From positions 1-34,078 of the forward strand of contig JANWUW010000058.1 in NCBI GenBank assembly GCA_025057935.1: 34,078 nucleotides of DNA. Reading direction: 5' to 3'. Below are positions 7,655 through 16,729 of the stretch, piece after piece. The notes beneath the pieces are model-generated. The model saw only the letters and a program-made list of their open reading frames with translations, was not told the DNA's origin and searched no databases. Numbering within the stretch: position 1 is the stretch's first letter; each line of letters opens with the position of its first letter. The DNA is from Thermoflexales bacterium (lineage in GTDB: Bacteria > Chloroflexota > Anaerolineae > J036 > Brachytrichaceae). The translations under genes and the position numbers were made by a program.

Positions 7655-7756
7655 GAATCACATCATGCCCCGGATGGCAGCAGCCCTGTTCAGCACTGTG
7701 TGCTGAATCTGCCTGCCAGTTGATGGGCGCAGAGGTCACAAGGGAGTAAAAGCAAC
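7655..7756 (+). promoter_or_regulatory. Structured rpsB leader RNA
   Basis: The leader contains a perfect 8-base hairpin TTCAGCAC-TGT-GTGCTGAA (7689-7707), enclosed by GGCAG (7676-7680) and CTGCC (7709-7713). Upstream is a small TGCC/GGCA hairpin. The position suits autoregulation by ribosomal protein S2, as known for rpsB in other bacteria, but I do not recognise a named leader motif. AGGGAG at 7741-7746 is the ribosome-binding site. Confidence 0.45.
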
Positions 7757-8572
7757 ATGCCAGTCGTTTCCATGCGTGCCCTCCTCGAGACGGGCGTGCA
7801 CTTCGGTCACCGCGTCAACCGGTGGCATCCGAAGATGAAGCCCTACATCTTCACCGAGCGCAACGGCATCCACATTCTTGACCTTCAGCAGACCATCGTC
7901 GCCATTGACAACGCTGCTGCGTTCATCCGCGACACCGTTGCGCGCGGCGGCTCAGTGCTCTTCGTGGGCACTAAGCGCCAAGCCCAAGAGCCGATCATGA
8001 GCCAGGCCCAGCGCGCCGGCCAACCTTACATCGTCGAGCGCTTCCTCGGCGGCACCCTCACCAACTGGCGCACCATCCGCAGTCGCATTGACAAGCTGCT
8101 GGAGCTGGAAGCCATGAAGGAGCGCGGCGAGCTGGAGCGCTTCACGAAGAAAGAGGCGCTGCTGATCGAGCGCCAAATTGAGCGCCTCAACCGACGCTTC
8201 GGCGGGATCAAGCACATGCGCCGCTTGCCCGACGCGCTGTTCGTCGTGGACGTTGGGCGCGAGGCAAACGCTGTGAAAGAAGCCAACCGCCTCGACATCC
8301 CCGTGATCGCCATGGTGGACAGCAACTGCGACCCCAGCGGCGTGGATATCGTGATCCCGGCGAACGACGACGCCATTCGCGCCATTCGCTTGATCGTAGA
8401 GGCAATGGCGAACGCAGCGCTGGAAGGTCTAGCGATGCGCAAGGGTGCTGAAGAACCCGTTGCCCAACCAGCCGAAACGCCAGCGCCTACGGCGCTCCCC
8501 GTTGAAGACATTGACTTCGCCACTGAAGCGTTCTCGCGGGTGTTCATCCCCGACGAGGAGGAAGAGCGTTAG
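7757..8572 (+). CDS. rpsB: 30S ribosomal protein S2
   Basis: The 271-residue protein has the hallmark S2 sequences: [24 protein letters not shown] near the N-terminus, [41 protein letters not shown], and [31 protein letters not shown] followed by [14 protein letters not shown]. An acidic C-terminal tail of about 45 residues follows the conserved domain. S2 joins late in 30S assembly and contacts S1 or the mRNA platform. It leads the rpsB-tsf pair, the order found in most bacteria. Confidence 0.98.
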   Translation: MPVVSMRALLETGVHFGHRVNRWHPKMKPYIFTERNGIHILDLQQTIVAIDNAAAFIRDTVARGGSVLFVGTKRQAQEPIMSQAQRAGQPYIVERFLGGTLTNWRTIRSRIDKLLELEAMKERGELERFTKKEALLIERQIERLNRRFGGIKHMRRLPDALFVVDVGREANAVKEANRLDIPVIAMVDSNCDPSGVDIVIPANDDAIRAIRLIVEAMANAALEGLAMRKGAEEPVAQPAETPAPTALPVEDIDFATEAFSRVFIPDEEEER

Positions 8573-8604
8573 CATCAACCGAGCAATGCGCGTTGCGTAA
8601 CCTT

Positions 8605-8640
8605 CGCCGCAGCGCACCGCTCTCAACGGTGGCTGCGGCG
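8605..8640 (+). promoter_or_regulatory. Intercistronic hairpin between rpsB and tsf
   Basis: CGCCGCAG (8605-8612) pairs with CTGCGGCG (8633-8640); CACCG/CGGTG pairs inside. No T-run follows, so this is not a typical terminator. It may set the rpsB:tsf ratio by pausing or mRNA stability. Confidence 0.5.
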
Positions 8641-8660
8641 ATTCTGTGGGTGGAACAACC

Positions 8661-9257
8661 ATGGCAATTACGGCTGAACTGATCAAACAACTGCGCGAAC
8701 AGACTGGCGCCGGCATGATGGAGTGTAAAAAGGCGCTAGAACAAAGCGGCGGCGACATGGCAAAAGCCGCTGAGTGGTTGCGCGAGCGCGGCTTGGCGAT
8801 CGCTGCCAAAAAAGCCAGCCGCGAGGCGCGCGAGGGCATGATCGAGGTGTATTCTCACGCTGGCGGCCGCCTCGGCGTCATGGTCGAGGTCAACTGCGAG
8901 ACGGACTTTGTCGCGCGCATGCCCGAGTTCCGCGAGCTAGTGCACGACCTCGCCTTGCACATCGCCTCCAACGCGCCTACCTACGTGCGCAAGGAGGACA
9001 TTCCCGAAACGGTGATCAACGAGCAGATGGAGCGCTTCAAGGCCGAGGCGATCGCCGAAGGCAAAAAGCCGGAGATCGCCGAGCGCATCGCCGCCGGTCG
9101 AATGGAGAAGTTCTACCAAGACCATGTGCTCCTCGAGCAGCCTTTTGTGAAAGACGATAAGCTCAAGGTTAAAGACCTGATCAACAACGCCATCGCCAAG
9201 ATCGGCGAGAACATCGTGGTCAGGCGATTTGTGCGCTACCAACTTGGCGAGGAGTAG
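8661..9257 (+). CDS. tsf: Translation elongation factor Ts
   Basis: The 198-residue protein is the nucleotide exchange factor of EF-Tu. The UBA-like N-terminus (AELIKQLREQTGAGMMECKKALEQ) and the core EVNCETDFVAR (TDF motif that contacts EF-Tu) are intact. It is the short form, about 200 residues, as in Thermus and many Chloroflexota, lacking most of the second subdomain and the coiled coil of E. coli EF-Ts. ATG 8661 gives the conserved MAITAEL start; an upstream frame start at 8646 is unlikely. A strong terminator follows. Confidence 0.97.
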   Translation: MAITAELIKQLREQTGAGMMECKKALEQSGGDMAKAAEWLRERGLAIAAKKASREAREGMIEVYSHAGGRLGVMVEVNCETDFVARMPEFRELVHDLALHIASNAPTYVRKEDIPETVINEQMERFKAEAIAEGKKPEIAERIAAGRMEKFYQDHVLLEQPFVKDDKLKVKDLINNAIAKIGENIVVRRFVRYQLGEE

Positions 9258-10058
<801 letters not shown>

Positions 10059-10092
10059 ATACAGCGCGAGCTTGCACATAAAAGCCCTCTCA

Positions 10093-10122
10093 AAAGCTAT
10101 CAACTGCGGGTATGATAGCTTT
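10093..10122 (+). promoter_or_regulatory. Inverted repeat overlapping the frr -10 box
   Basis: AAAGCTATCA (10093-10102) is the perfect reverse complement of TGATAGCTTT (10113-10122). The right arm overlaps a good -10 box, TATGAT (10111-10116). It could be an operator for the frr-uppS promoter, or a weak AT-rich terminator hairpin for pyrH; no T-run follows. Confidence 0.5.
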
Positions 10123-10183
10123 GTGCAGCATCCCTGCGGATGTCTGCAGCAAGCAAACGCTAGAAGAAGCGAGGTTGCAACCC

Positions 10184-10750
10184 ATGGCAGACGATGTCAA
10201 ACATCTACTGCGCGACGTAGAGCGTGAAATGGAGAAGTCCATTGAGGCAATGGAGGCCGATTTCCAGCAAATCCGCACTGGGCGCGCATCGCCAGGATTG
10301 GTGGAAAAGCTCATGGTTGAGTACTACGGCACGCATGTGCCTCTCCAGCAACTTGCCACCATCACTGCCCCTGAGCCGCAGATGCTGCTGATCAAGCCCT
10401 TCGATCCCAGCACCCTGCGCGCCATCGAAAAAGCCATTAGCGAATCAGACCTCAAGCTCACCCCCAACAATGACGGCAAGGTGATCCGCATTAACATCCC
10501 TCCTCTCACCGAAGAGCGCCGTCGCGAGCTGGCGAAGCTGGTTCATAAGCGCATGGAAGAAGCGCGCATTGCGATCCGCAATCACCGCCGCGATGCGATG
10601 GAAATGCTCAAGGAGATGGAGGAAAACGACTTGATCGACGAAGACACGCACAAGCGCAGCAAACACGAGCTGGATCAGCTCGTCCACCGCTACATCGAGC
10701 GCGTGGACGAGCTAGGTGCGCGAAAAGAGCGCGAGATCATGGAGCTGTGA
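10184..10750 (+). CDS. frr: Ribosome recycling factor
   Basis: The 188-residue protein splits post-termination ribosomes together with EF-G. Domain I contains the conserved IRTGRASPGLVEKLMVEYYG block (about residues 30-49). Domain II follows with PLQQLATI and KAISESDLKLTPNNDGKVIRINIPPLTEERRRELAKLVHKRMEEARIAIRNHRRDA, then the long C-terminal helix. ATG 10184 gives the standard start (MADDVKHLL) with GAGG about 10 bases upstream. uppS follows by 6 bases, so the two are co-transcribed. Confidence 0.97.
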   Translation: MADDVKHLLRDVEREMEKSIEAMEADFQQIRTGRASPGLVEKLMVEYYGTHVPLQQLATITAPEPQMLLIKPFDPSTLRAIEKAISESDLKLTPNNDGKVIRINIPPLTEERRRELAKLVHKRMEEARIAIRNHRRDAMEMLKEMEENDLIDEDTHKRSKHELDQLVHRYIERVDELGARKEREIMEL

Positions 10751-10756
10751 TTCCAT

Positions 10757-11524
10757 ATGACCCTGACCGCTTCACTCAAGACCCGCATCGCCTCCCTCAG
10801 CAGCACCGCGAGCGCTGAGAAGGACGCCCTGCTTCCACCGCCGCAGCACATCGCCATCATCATGGACGGCAACGGGCGCTGGGCAAAAGCGCGCAACTTG
10901 CCGCGCCTCGCCGGGCACCGCGCCGGCACCGAAAACCTTCGGCGGGTGCTGCGCGCCTGTAAAAATCACGGCGTGAAAATCGTCACGCTTTACGCCTTCT
11001 CCACAGAGAACTGGCGCCGCCCCGCTGAGGAAGTCGAGGGCTTGATGAAGCTGCTTGAGACGTACATCGATCGCGAGCTTGAGGCGCTCCACCGCGAGGG
11101 CGTGCAAATCCGTCACCTCGGTCGGCTGGAGCGCATTCCGCCCGCGCTCCAGCGCAAAATCCAACACGCGATCGAGTACACGCGCAACAACACAGAGCTG
11201 ATTCTCAACGTGGCGCTCAACTATGGGGGACGTGCGGAGATCGTGGACGCCGCGCGGCGCATGCTCGCCGAGGGACTGCGCCCAGAGGACGTCACCGAGG
11301 CAACCTTCAGCCGCTACCTCTACACCACTGGCTTACCCGACCCCGATCTGATCATCCGCACTAGCGGCGAGTATCGCGTCAGCAATTTCCTCATCTGGCA
11401 GGGCGCTTACGCCGAGTACTACATCACCGAGGTGCTCTGGCCGGACTTCGACGAGAAGGAGTTGGCAAAAGCCATCGAGCACTATCGCCGACGCGAGCGC
11501 CGCTTCGGCGGTCTCAAGGCGTAA
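10757..11524 (+). CDS. uppS: Isoprenyl transferase (undecaprenyl diphosphate synthase)
   Basis: The 255-residue cis-prenyltransferase extends farnesyl diphosphate with isopentenyl diphosphate to make the C55 carrier for cell-envelope glycans. Conserved features are [14 protein letters not shown] (catalytic Asp37), [36 protein letters not shown] and the substrate-binding [22 protein letters not shown]. About 30 extra residues precede the core. Placed 6 bases after frr and followed by a strong terminator, it closes this operon; cdsA, often next, is absent here. Confidence 0.96.
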   Translation: MTLTASLKTRIASLSSTASAEKDALLPPPQHIAIIMDGNGRWAKARNLPRLAGHRAGTENLRRVLRACKNHGVKIVTLYAFSTENWRRPAEEVEGLMKLLETYIDRELEALHREGVQIRHLGRLERIPPALQRKIQHAIEYTRNNTELILNVALNYGGRAEIVDAARRMLAEGLRPEDVTEATFSRYLYTTGLPDPDLIIRTSGEYRVSNFLIWQGAYAEYYITEVLWPDFDEKELAKAIEHYRRRERRFGGLKA

Positions 11525-11539
11525 GCGGCTGAGCCTTTT

Positions 11540-11577
11540 CGCCCTCCCCTGCTCCTCGAGGAGGGCGTTAGTTTTTT
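11540..11577 (+). terminator. Intrinsic terminator after uppS
   Basis: CGCCCTCC (11540-11547) pairs with GGAGGGCG (11560-11567), followed by TTAGTTTTTT. It ends the frr-uppS transcript 15 bases after the stop. Confidence 0.9.
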
Positions 11578-11606
11578 AGCTAGAGCGTTGATTTTTCGGA
11601 GGCATC

Positions 11607-12881
11607 ATGCTCAACGAACGTGCCCTGCACGCCGTGGCATCTGCCCGCCAACAGAATGGCGATGTTCATCCACTTTACGCGAGCTACTGCTTCCGCAACT
11701 TGCCTTCCTTGATCCGCTTTGTGCTCTTGGGCGATACACAGCCCGCTATGCCCCTCGACGTGCTCGGCGAGCTGCCGCAGCGGCATCAGATTGTGCTGAC
11801 GATCCTCTTCGACGCGTTGGGTTGGCAACACATCGAGCCGCGGCTTGCTGCTCATCCCTTGCTGCAACGCGCTCTGCGCGAAGGGGTGATTTCAAAACTC
11901 ACCGCCATGTTTCCTTCCACCACCACGGCGCACCTCATCGGCTTCTTCTCGGATCTGCCCCCAGCGCAGAGCGGGTTCTACGAATGGTTCCAGTACGAGC
12001 CTCAGCTCAACCGCATCATCACGCCGCTGTACTTCTCTTACGCTGGCGACAGAGAGCGCGGCACGCTCGGCAAGAACGGAGTGCAACCCGAGTCCATTTA
12101 CCCTCAGCAAAGTTTTCTGCAGCCCTTGCACGCTGGCGGCGTGAGCAATTACCTCGTGCAGCCAGCGTGGTATGCCCAAGGTCCCGTGACCGCGCTGCTT
12201 AAGCCCGTAGCAACGTTGGTAGGGTATCGCACGCTTGCCGATGGTCTCGCGCAAGCGGCGAGGTTGATCGCCAAACACCGCGCCGAGGGCACACCTGCTT
12301 TCATCTGGCTCTACGCCGATGGCGTAGACGACGTTGCTCACAACTACGGTCCAAGTGCTGATTCAACGCAAGCGGAAGTAGAGGCAGCGCTTGCCCAAGT
12401 CGAGCACGTGCTGATGCCGCGCATCCGAGGGAGCGGTGCACTGGTGCTGCTCACGGCTGATCACGGGCAGATCGACGTGAACCCCAAGCGCACCTACTAC
12501 CTGAATCAACTCGTGCCCGACTTTGAGAGCTACCTCTTGCGCGGCAGCGATGGGCGACCACTCGCGCCAGCCGGGTCGCCACGCGATCTCTTCCTGCATG
12601 TGAAGCCCGATCTGCTCGAAGCAGCGCGCGACAGGTTTGCGGAAGCTTTGGGCAATGCCGCGCGCGTGCTCCCCACACGCACACTGATCGAGGCTGGGCT
12701 GTTCGGACCTGAGCCCACGACAGTGTTCTTGGAGCGCGTCGGGAATTTGGTCGTCTTGCCCGCGCCAGGCGAGACAGTTTACATCTTTGAAAAAGATCGC
12801 TTCGAGCAAAAGTACTACGGGCATCACGGTGGGCTTTCGCCACAGGAGATGGAGATACCGCTCATCGCGCTGTTGGCTTGA
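11607..12881 (+). CDS. Alkaline phosphatase superfamily phosphodiesterase/pyrophosphatase
   Basis: The 424-residue protein belongs to the type I phosphodiesterase/nucleotide pyrophosphatase group. Two-metal site motifs are in order: LTILFDALGW (metal Asp69), MFPSTTTAHLIGF (nucleophile Ser/Thr about 104-106), YADGVDDVAHNYGP (Asp and His about 238-245), LLTADHGQIDV (Asp285, His286) and GHHGGLSPQEM near the end. No signal peptide or membrane segment is evident, so it is probably cytoplasmic. CGGAGG sits 4 bases before the ATG. It stands alone between two transcription boundaries. The substrate cannot be told; nucleotides and phosphonates are typical for relatives. Confidence 0.85.
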   Translation: MLNERALHAVASARQQNGDVHPLYASYCFRNLPSLIRFVLLGDTQPAMPLDVLGELPQRHQIVLTILFDALGWQHIEPRLAAHPLLQRALREGVISKLTAMFPSTTTAHLIGFFSDLPPAQSGFYEWFQYEPQLNRIITPLYFSYAGDRERGTLGKNGVQPESIYPQQSFLQPLHAGGVSNYLVQPAWYAQGPVTALLKPVATLVGYRTLADGLAQAARLIAKHRAEGTPAFIWLYADGVDDVAHNYGPSADSTQAEVEAALAQVEHVLMPRIRGSGALVLLTADHGQIDVNPKRTYYLNQLVPDFESYLLRGSDGRPLAPAGSPRDLFLHVKPDLLEAARDRFAEALGNAARVLPTRTLIEAGLFGPEPTTVFLERVGNLVVLPAPGETVYIFEKDRFEQKYYGHHGGLSPQEMEIPLIALLA

Positions 12882-12971
12882 GAGAGGCTAAGAACAGCGC
12901 GCAAGCGCACATTCACAATCACGCTGAACAGCCCATCCAGCACTAGCAGCCGCACGCCCGCCAACTTGTTT

Positions 12972-13088
12972 TAGAATTGGGTGAGTAGCCCTACCCCGTC
13001 GTAGGCACGTCGAGGCTCAACGTTCGTTTTTCTTCCTCTGGCGCGACCCAGGCAGAAACACGTTACACACAAAGGAGGTTTACAACCC
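12972..13088 (+). promoter_or_regulatory. Promoter (TTAGAAT) and about 100-base leader of the importer/hydroxylase cluster
   Basis: TAGAAT at 12972-12977 starts a leader of about 100 bases before the binding-protein gene. AAAGGAGG (13071-13078) is a strong ribosome-binding site 10 bases before the ATG. The leader contains local pairing such as CCTAC with GTAGG and AGCC with GGCT. It could carry a regulatory fold, but I recognise no riboswitch class. The preceding 80 bases (12882-12970) show nothing supportable. Confidence 0.5.
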
Positions 13089-14186
13089 ATGAGCTGCTCG
13101 TTTCTCGCCCGACAGAGAGCCGTTCCTCTTCTCGTTGCCAGTTTGCTTGGGCTTTCAGCGTGTGTCGTGCAAGCGCCGCCCCCTGCTGCCCAACAAGCGC
13201 CTGCTCAGGCGCCCACCCAAGCACCGCCAAAGGTCACGCACATCCGGTTCGCGCTGGACTGGGCTATTGAAGGTCCATCGGCGCCGTTTCTCATCGCGCT
13301 CGACAGGGGATACTTCGCTGAGGAGGGGCTTTCGGTGGTGATCGATCGGGGCACTGGCTCAGCGGGCACGGTAACCAAGGTCGCTAGCGGCGCCTACGAG
13401 ATGGGGTATGCCGATATCAACTCGATGATCGAGTTCAACGTGAAGAATCCCGACAAGGCGCTCCGAGCCATCGCCATGGTTTACAACACCGCTCCCATGA
13501 CGGTCTTCACGTTGAAGCGCAACAACATCAACACCCCCAAGGACCTCGAGGGCAAGAAGATCGGCGCACCAGCAGGCGACGCAGGCCGGCGCTTGTTCCC
13601 ACTCTTCGCGAAGGCAACCGGGATTGATCCCAACAAGATTGAATGGGTGACCATGGAGCCGGCGCTGCGCGAGCCGACGCTAGCGAAGGGCGATGTGGAC
13701 GCGATCACCGCTTTCTACGCGAGCGGCTGGTTCGGCTTGTTGCGCAACAACGTGCCACCTGAAGAGATCGTGGCTTTCATGTACAAAGACCACGGCTTGC
13801 CGCTCTACGGCAACGCGGTGATGGCATCGCCGAAGTTCCTCGCAGAAAACGAAGCTGCCGTGAAGGGCTTCCTGCGCGCGCTCACGCGCGGGTGGCAAGA
13901 GGCGATCGCCAACCCAGAAGCAGCCATTGAGATCCTCAAGCGGCGCGAGCCGCTGATTGATGGTGAGATCGAGCTGCAGCGTCTCAAGATGGTGATCGCC
14001 AACCACTTCGTCACCGACGAAGTGCGCCGCAACGGGTTCGGCGCGGTGGACAAAGAGCGCTTGCAGCGAGCCATTGACCTAGTCGCTGAGGGCTTCGCGC
14101 TGCCCACGAAGCCCAGCATTGACGAAGTGTTCACCGATCAATTCTTGCCGCCCAAGGAGCAGCGCATGGTGCCGAGTGGCGTGTGA
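13089..14186 (+). CDS. ABC transporter substrate-binding lipoprotein (NMT1/SsuA family)
   Basis: The 365-residue protein is a periplasmic-side binding protein of the NMT1/THI5-like, SsuA/ThiY type. It has a lipoprotein signal with lipobox LSAC (Cys25) and an Ala/Pro/Gln-rich linker. The binding fold begins RFALDWAIEGPSAPFLIALDRGYFAEEGL and continues with IDRGTGSAGTVTKVASGAYEMGYADINSM, KDLEGKKIGAPAGDAGRRLFP and GDVDAITAFYASGW. Relatives carry sulfonates, thiamine precursors, pyrimidines and other small nitrogenous compounds. The ATPase and permease genes follow directly, and two xanthine dehydrogenase family subunits follow them, so the ligand may be the hydroxylase substrate. Confidence 0.9.
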   Translation: MSCSFLARQRAVPLLVASLLGLSACVVQAPPPAAQQAPAQAPTQAPPKVTHIRFALDWAIEGPSAPFLIALDRGYFAEEGLSVVIDRGTGSAGTVTKVASGAYEMGYADINSMIEFNVKNPDKALRAIAMVYNTAPMTVFTLKRNNINTPKDLEGKKIGAPAGDAGRRLFPLFAKATGIDPNKIEWVTMEPALREPTLAKGDVDAITAFYASGWFGLLRNNVPPEEIVAFMYKDHGLPLYGNAVMASPKFLAENEAAVKGFLRALTRGWQEAIANPEAAIEILKRREPLIDGEIELQRLKMVIANHFVTDEVRRNGFGAVDKERLQRAIDLVAEGFALPTKPSIDEVFTDQFLPPKEQRMVPSGV

Positions 14187-14220
14187 GCGCCGACGCGCAT
14201 CGAGATATTTCACGCCTTCC

Positions 14221-15027
14221 ATGACCCACGCCGTTCCCTGCGTCGAGCTGCGCAACGTTTCGCTGATCTACGCCAGCGACGGCAAGGCAGTGCACGCGCT
14301 GGAGAACGTCTCGTTTAGTGTGCCGCAGGGCGCCTTCGTCGCCATCGCTGGCCCGAGCGGCTGCGGCAAGACCACCATCCTGCGCCTCGTCTCAGGCTTG
14401 ATGCCCGCAACGCGCGGGCAGGTGTTGATCGATGGGCAGGTGGTGCGCGGTCCTCAAAAGAAAGTAGGCATGGCGTTCCAGAACGCTTCGCTGCTGCCAT
14501 GGCGCACAGCGCTGCAGAACGTGCTGCTGCCGCTCGAAGTCGTTCAGCCGCACCGCGCGCAATTCCGTGCACGGCGCAAAGAGTATGAGGAAGAAGCTCA
14601 CCGCCTGCTGCGCATCGTCGGCTTGGACGGCTTTGCCGACAAGCCGCCTTATCAGCTCTCCGGCGGCATGCAGCAGCGCGTGGCGTTGTGCCGCGCGTTG
14701 GTGCACCAGCCGGAGATTTTGCTGCTCGATGAGCCATTCGCTGCGCTCGACGCCTTTACGCGCGAGGAGCTGTGGGGCGTGCTGCAAGACCTCTGGACGG
14801 CGCGCCGCTGCACAGTGCTCATGGTGACCCACGATCTGCGCGAAGCGGTGTTCCTCGCCGACCGCGTGATTGTGATGAGCCGCCGCCCCGGCACCGTGAT
14901 CAGCGATGTGAGCATCAACCTGCCGCGACCGCGCACGCTCGCCGATACCTTCTCGCCGCAGTTTGTGGACTACGTGCACACCCTCTACGATTGCATCGGC
15001 GCTGCGCGCAACGGGAGCACGTCATGA
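14221..15027 (+). CDS. ABC transporter ATP-binding protein (SsuB/TauB type)
   Basis: The 268-residue ATPase has Walker A GPSGCGKT (residues 44-51), Q-loop QNASLLPW (from 87), signature LSGGMQQR (146-153), Walker B ILLLDE (166-171) and a switch His in MVTHDLREAV. It is closest in pattern to nitrate/sulfonate/taurine-type importers. ATG 14221 was chosen because it lies just before the conserved VELRNVSL strand; a longer frame from 14119 overlaps the binding-protein gene. It follows that gene by 34 bases and overlaps the permease gene by four bases (ATGA). Confidence 0.94.
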   Translation: MTHAVPCVELRNVSLIYASDGKAVHALENVSFSVPQGAFVAIAGPSGCGKTTILRLVSGLMPATRGQVLIDGQVVRGPQKKVGMAFQNASLLPWRTALQNVLLPLEVVQPHRAQFRARRKEYEEEAHRLLRIVGLDGFADKPPYQLSGGMQQRVALCRALVHQPEILLLDEPFAALDAFTREELWGVLQDLWTARRCTVLMVTHDLREAVFLADRVIVMSRRPGTVISDVSINLPRPRTLADTFSPQFVDYVHTLYDCIGAARNGSTS

Positions 15028-15794
15028 GCCAAGAGCTGCGCTACCGATTGAGCGTAATCGCGCCGCCAGTGGTGGCGATAGCGCTGTTCTTCCTCGTCTG
15101 GGAGCTGGGCTGCTGGGCGTTGCGCGTGGACGAGTTTGTGCTACCTCGACCCAGCGTGGCGCTCGCCGCGTACCTCAAATGGCAACATGCGATTTGGCCC
15201 AACGCGCTACAAACATTAATGACCACCATAGTCGGCTTGGCGATCGCGATCGCGCTCGGTGTCGTGCTTGGCGCGTTGATCGGCTACTCCGCGCTGATGT
15301 ATCGCGCGCTTTACCCTGTGCTGATCGCATTCAACTCGATCCCCAAAGCGGCGCTAGTGCCAGTGTTTGTGATCTGGTTCGGCGTAGGCACGCTGCCAGC
15401 GATTTTGATCGCGTTCTTGATCTCATTCTTCCCCATCGCGGTGAATGTCGCCACGGGGATCGCCACCGTCGAACCTGAGCTGCGCGATGTGCTGCGCTCG
15501 CTCGGCGCTAGCCAGTTCGACATCTTCCGCAAAGTGGGCTTCCCACGCGCAGCGCCTTACTTCTTTGCTTCGCTCAAAGTGGCAGCGACGTTGGCATTCG
15601 TCGGCTCGGTGATCGCCGAGCTGGGCGCCGCGAACAGCGGCATCGGCAACCTCATGGTGATCGCCAGCGCGCGCTTCGAGGTCTCCTTGGTGTTTGCTGG
15701 GTTGATGGTCGTGGCAGCGATGGGCATCGCGCTCTACGCTGTGTTTGCAGCGCTGGAGCGACGGCTGGTCGCGTGGGCATATCGCAGCCGTTGA
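15024..15794 (+). CDS. ABC transporter permease (SsuC/TauC type)
   Basis: The 256-residue membrane protein has about six hydrophobic segments and the cytoplasmic coupling loop typical of binding-protein-dependent permeases (LRSLGASQFDIFRKVGFPRAAP, about residues 155-177). The central IPKAALVPVFVIWFGVG segment is typical of nitrate/sulfonate-type permeases. ATG 15024 overlaps the ATPase stop; a much longer frame from 14772 is a shadow of the ATPase gene. Its stop overlaps the FAD-subunit start by one base (TGATG), tying transporter and oxidoreductase into one transcript. Confidence 0.94.
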   Translation: MSQELRYRLSVIAPPVVAIALFFLVWELGCWALRVDEFVLPRPSVALAAYLKWQHAIWPNALQTLMTTIVGLAIAIALGVVLGALIGYSALMYRALYPVLIAFNSIPKAALVPVFVIWFGVGTLPAILIAFLISFFPIAVNVATGIATVEPELRDVLRSLGASQFDIFRKVGFPRAAPYFFASLKVAATLAFVGSVIAELGAANSGIGNLMVIASARFEVSLVFAGLMVVAAMGIALYAVFAALERRLVAWAYRSR

Positions 15795-16708
15795 TGGTAA
15801 AACATGCGCAACATCCCATGCGCGAGGCTTACTTGATCCCCGACACGCTCGAAGCAGCAGCAGCGCTGCTCGCCGAGCACGGCGGTCGCGCGCGCGTCGT
15901 TGGCGGCGGCACAGACTACTTCGTGGATGAAGCGCACAACGGCGCGCCGATCTTGATCGACGTGACGCGCTTGCGCGGCCTGCGCGAGATCCGCGAAGCA
16001 GAGGGCTACGTGCTCATCGGCTGCGGCGTAACCCACGCGCAGATCGTCGCCTCCCCGTTGATCCAACGCGGCGGCACGGCGCTGGTCGAAGCCTGCGGTC
16101 AGATCGGTGGTCCGCAGGTGCGCAACGTTGCCACGCTTGCTGGTAACATCGCACACGCGCTGCCCGCCGCCGACGGCACACTAGCGCTCTTGGCGCTCGG
16201 CGGAGAGATTCAGGTGGCCTGGCACGCGGATGGCGCGCTGCACACTGAATGGTGGCCGTTGGCGCGCGCCTTCAAAGGCCCAGGGCAATCGGCCGTGGAC
16301 AGCACACGTCAGATCATCGCAGCGATGCGCTTCAAACCCACAGGAGCAAACGAAGCCTCGGCGTTCGCGCGCGTGATGCGCCCGCAAGGTGTGGCGCTGC
16401 CGATCATGGGGCTTGCCGCGCGCGTGCAATTCGACGCCGAAGGGCGCATCGCAGCCGCGTCCATCGCCACCGGCCCTGCCGGCCCAGTGCCCTTCCGCGC
16501 ATTGCAAACCGAAGCGTTCCTAATCGGGCGCACGCTCAGCGAAGTGACGCTCAACGAGGCAGCGCAGGTGCTGCTCCAAGAGGTGCACCTGCGCACAAGC
16601 CCTCACCGCGCCACAGCAGAGTACCGGCGCGAAGTGCTGCCAGTGTTGCTTCGGCGCGCGCTCACGCGCTGCGCTGCGCGCGCGAGGGGTGAGCTGATCA
16701 CAGCTTGA
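15794..16708 (+). CDS. FAD-binding medium subunit of a xanthine dehydrogenase family hydroxylase
   Basis: The 304-residue product matches the CoxM/XdhB-type FAD subunit, which passes electrons from the Fe-S centres to an acceptor. FAD motifs are VVGGGTDYF (about residues 35-43) and RNVATLAGNIAHALPAADGTLALLAL, followed by a C-terminal CO-dehydrogenase flavoprotein domain ending in TAEYRREVLPVLLRRAL. I chose the ATG that overlaps the permease stop; ATG 15818 (MREAYLIPDTLEA) is equally possible and closer to the usual family start. The catalytic gene follows by 21 bases. Confidence 0.9.
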   Translation: MVKHAQHPMREAYLIPDTLEAAAALLAEHGGRARVVGGGTDYFVDEAHNGAPILIDVTRLRGLREIREAEGYVLIGCGVTHAQIVASPLIQRGGTALVEACGQIGGPQVRNVATLAGNIAHALPAADGTLALLALGGEIQVAWHADGALHTEWWPLARAFKGPGQSAVDSTRQIIAAMRFKPTGANEASAFARVMRPQGVALPIMGLAARVQFDAEGRIAAASIATGPAGPVPFRALQTEAFLIGRTLSEVTLNEAAQVLLQEVHLRTSPHRATAEYRREVLPVLLRRALTRCAARARGELITA

Positions 16709-16729
16709 GAAGAGGAGAGTGAGCATCCA

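Noticed and set aside
7664-7684. SRP RNA-like motif (CCGGATGGCAGCAGC) in the rpsB leader
   Set aside because: The tetraloop and AGCAGC resemble the SRP RNA tip, but the flanks do not pair and the U-A pair next to the loop would be C-C. It is better read as part of the rpsB leader.
14772-15023. Long N-terminal extension of the ABC permease
   Set aside because: Arg/His/Pro-rich shadow translation of the ATPase gene; ATG 15024 overlaps the ATPase stop as expected.
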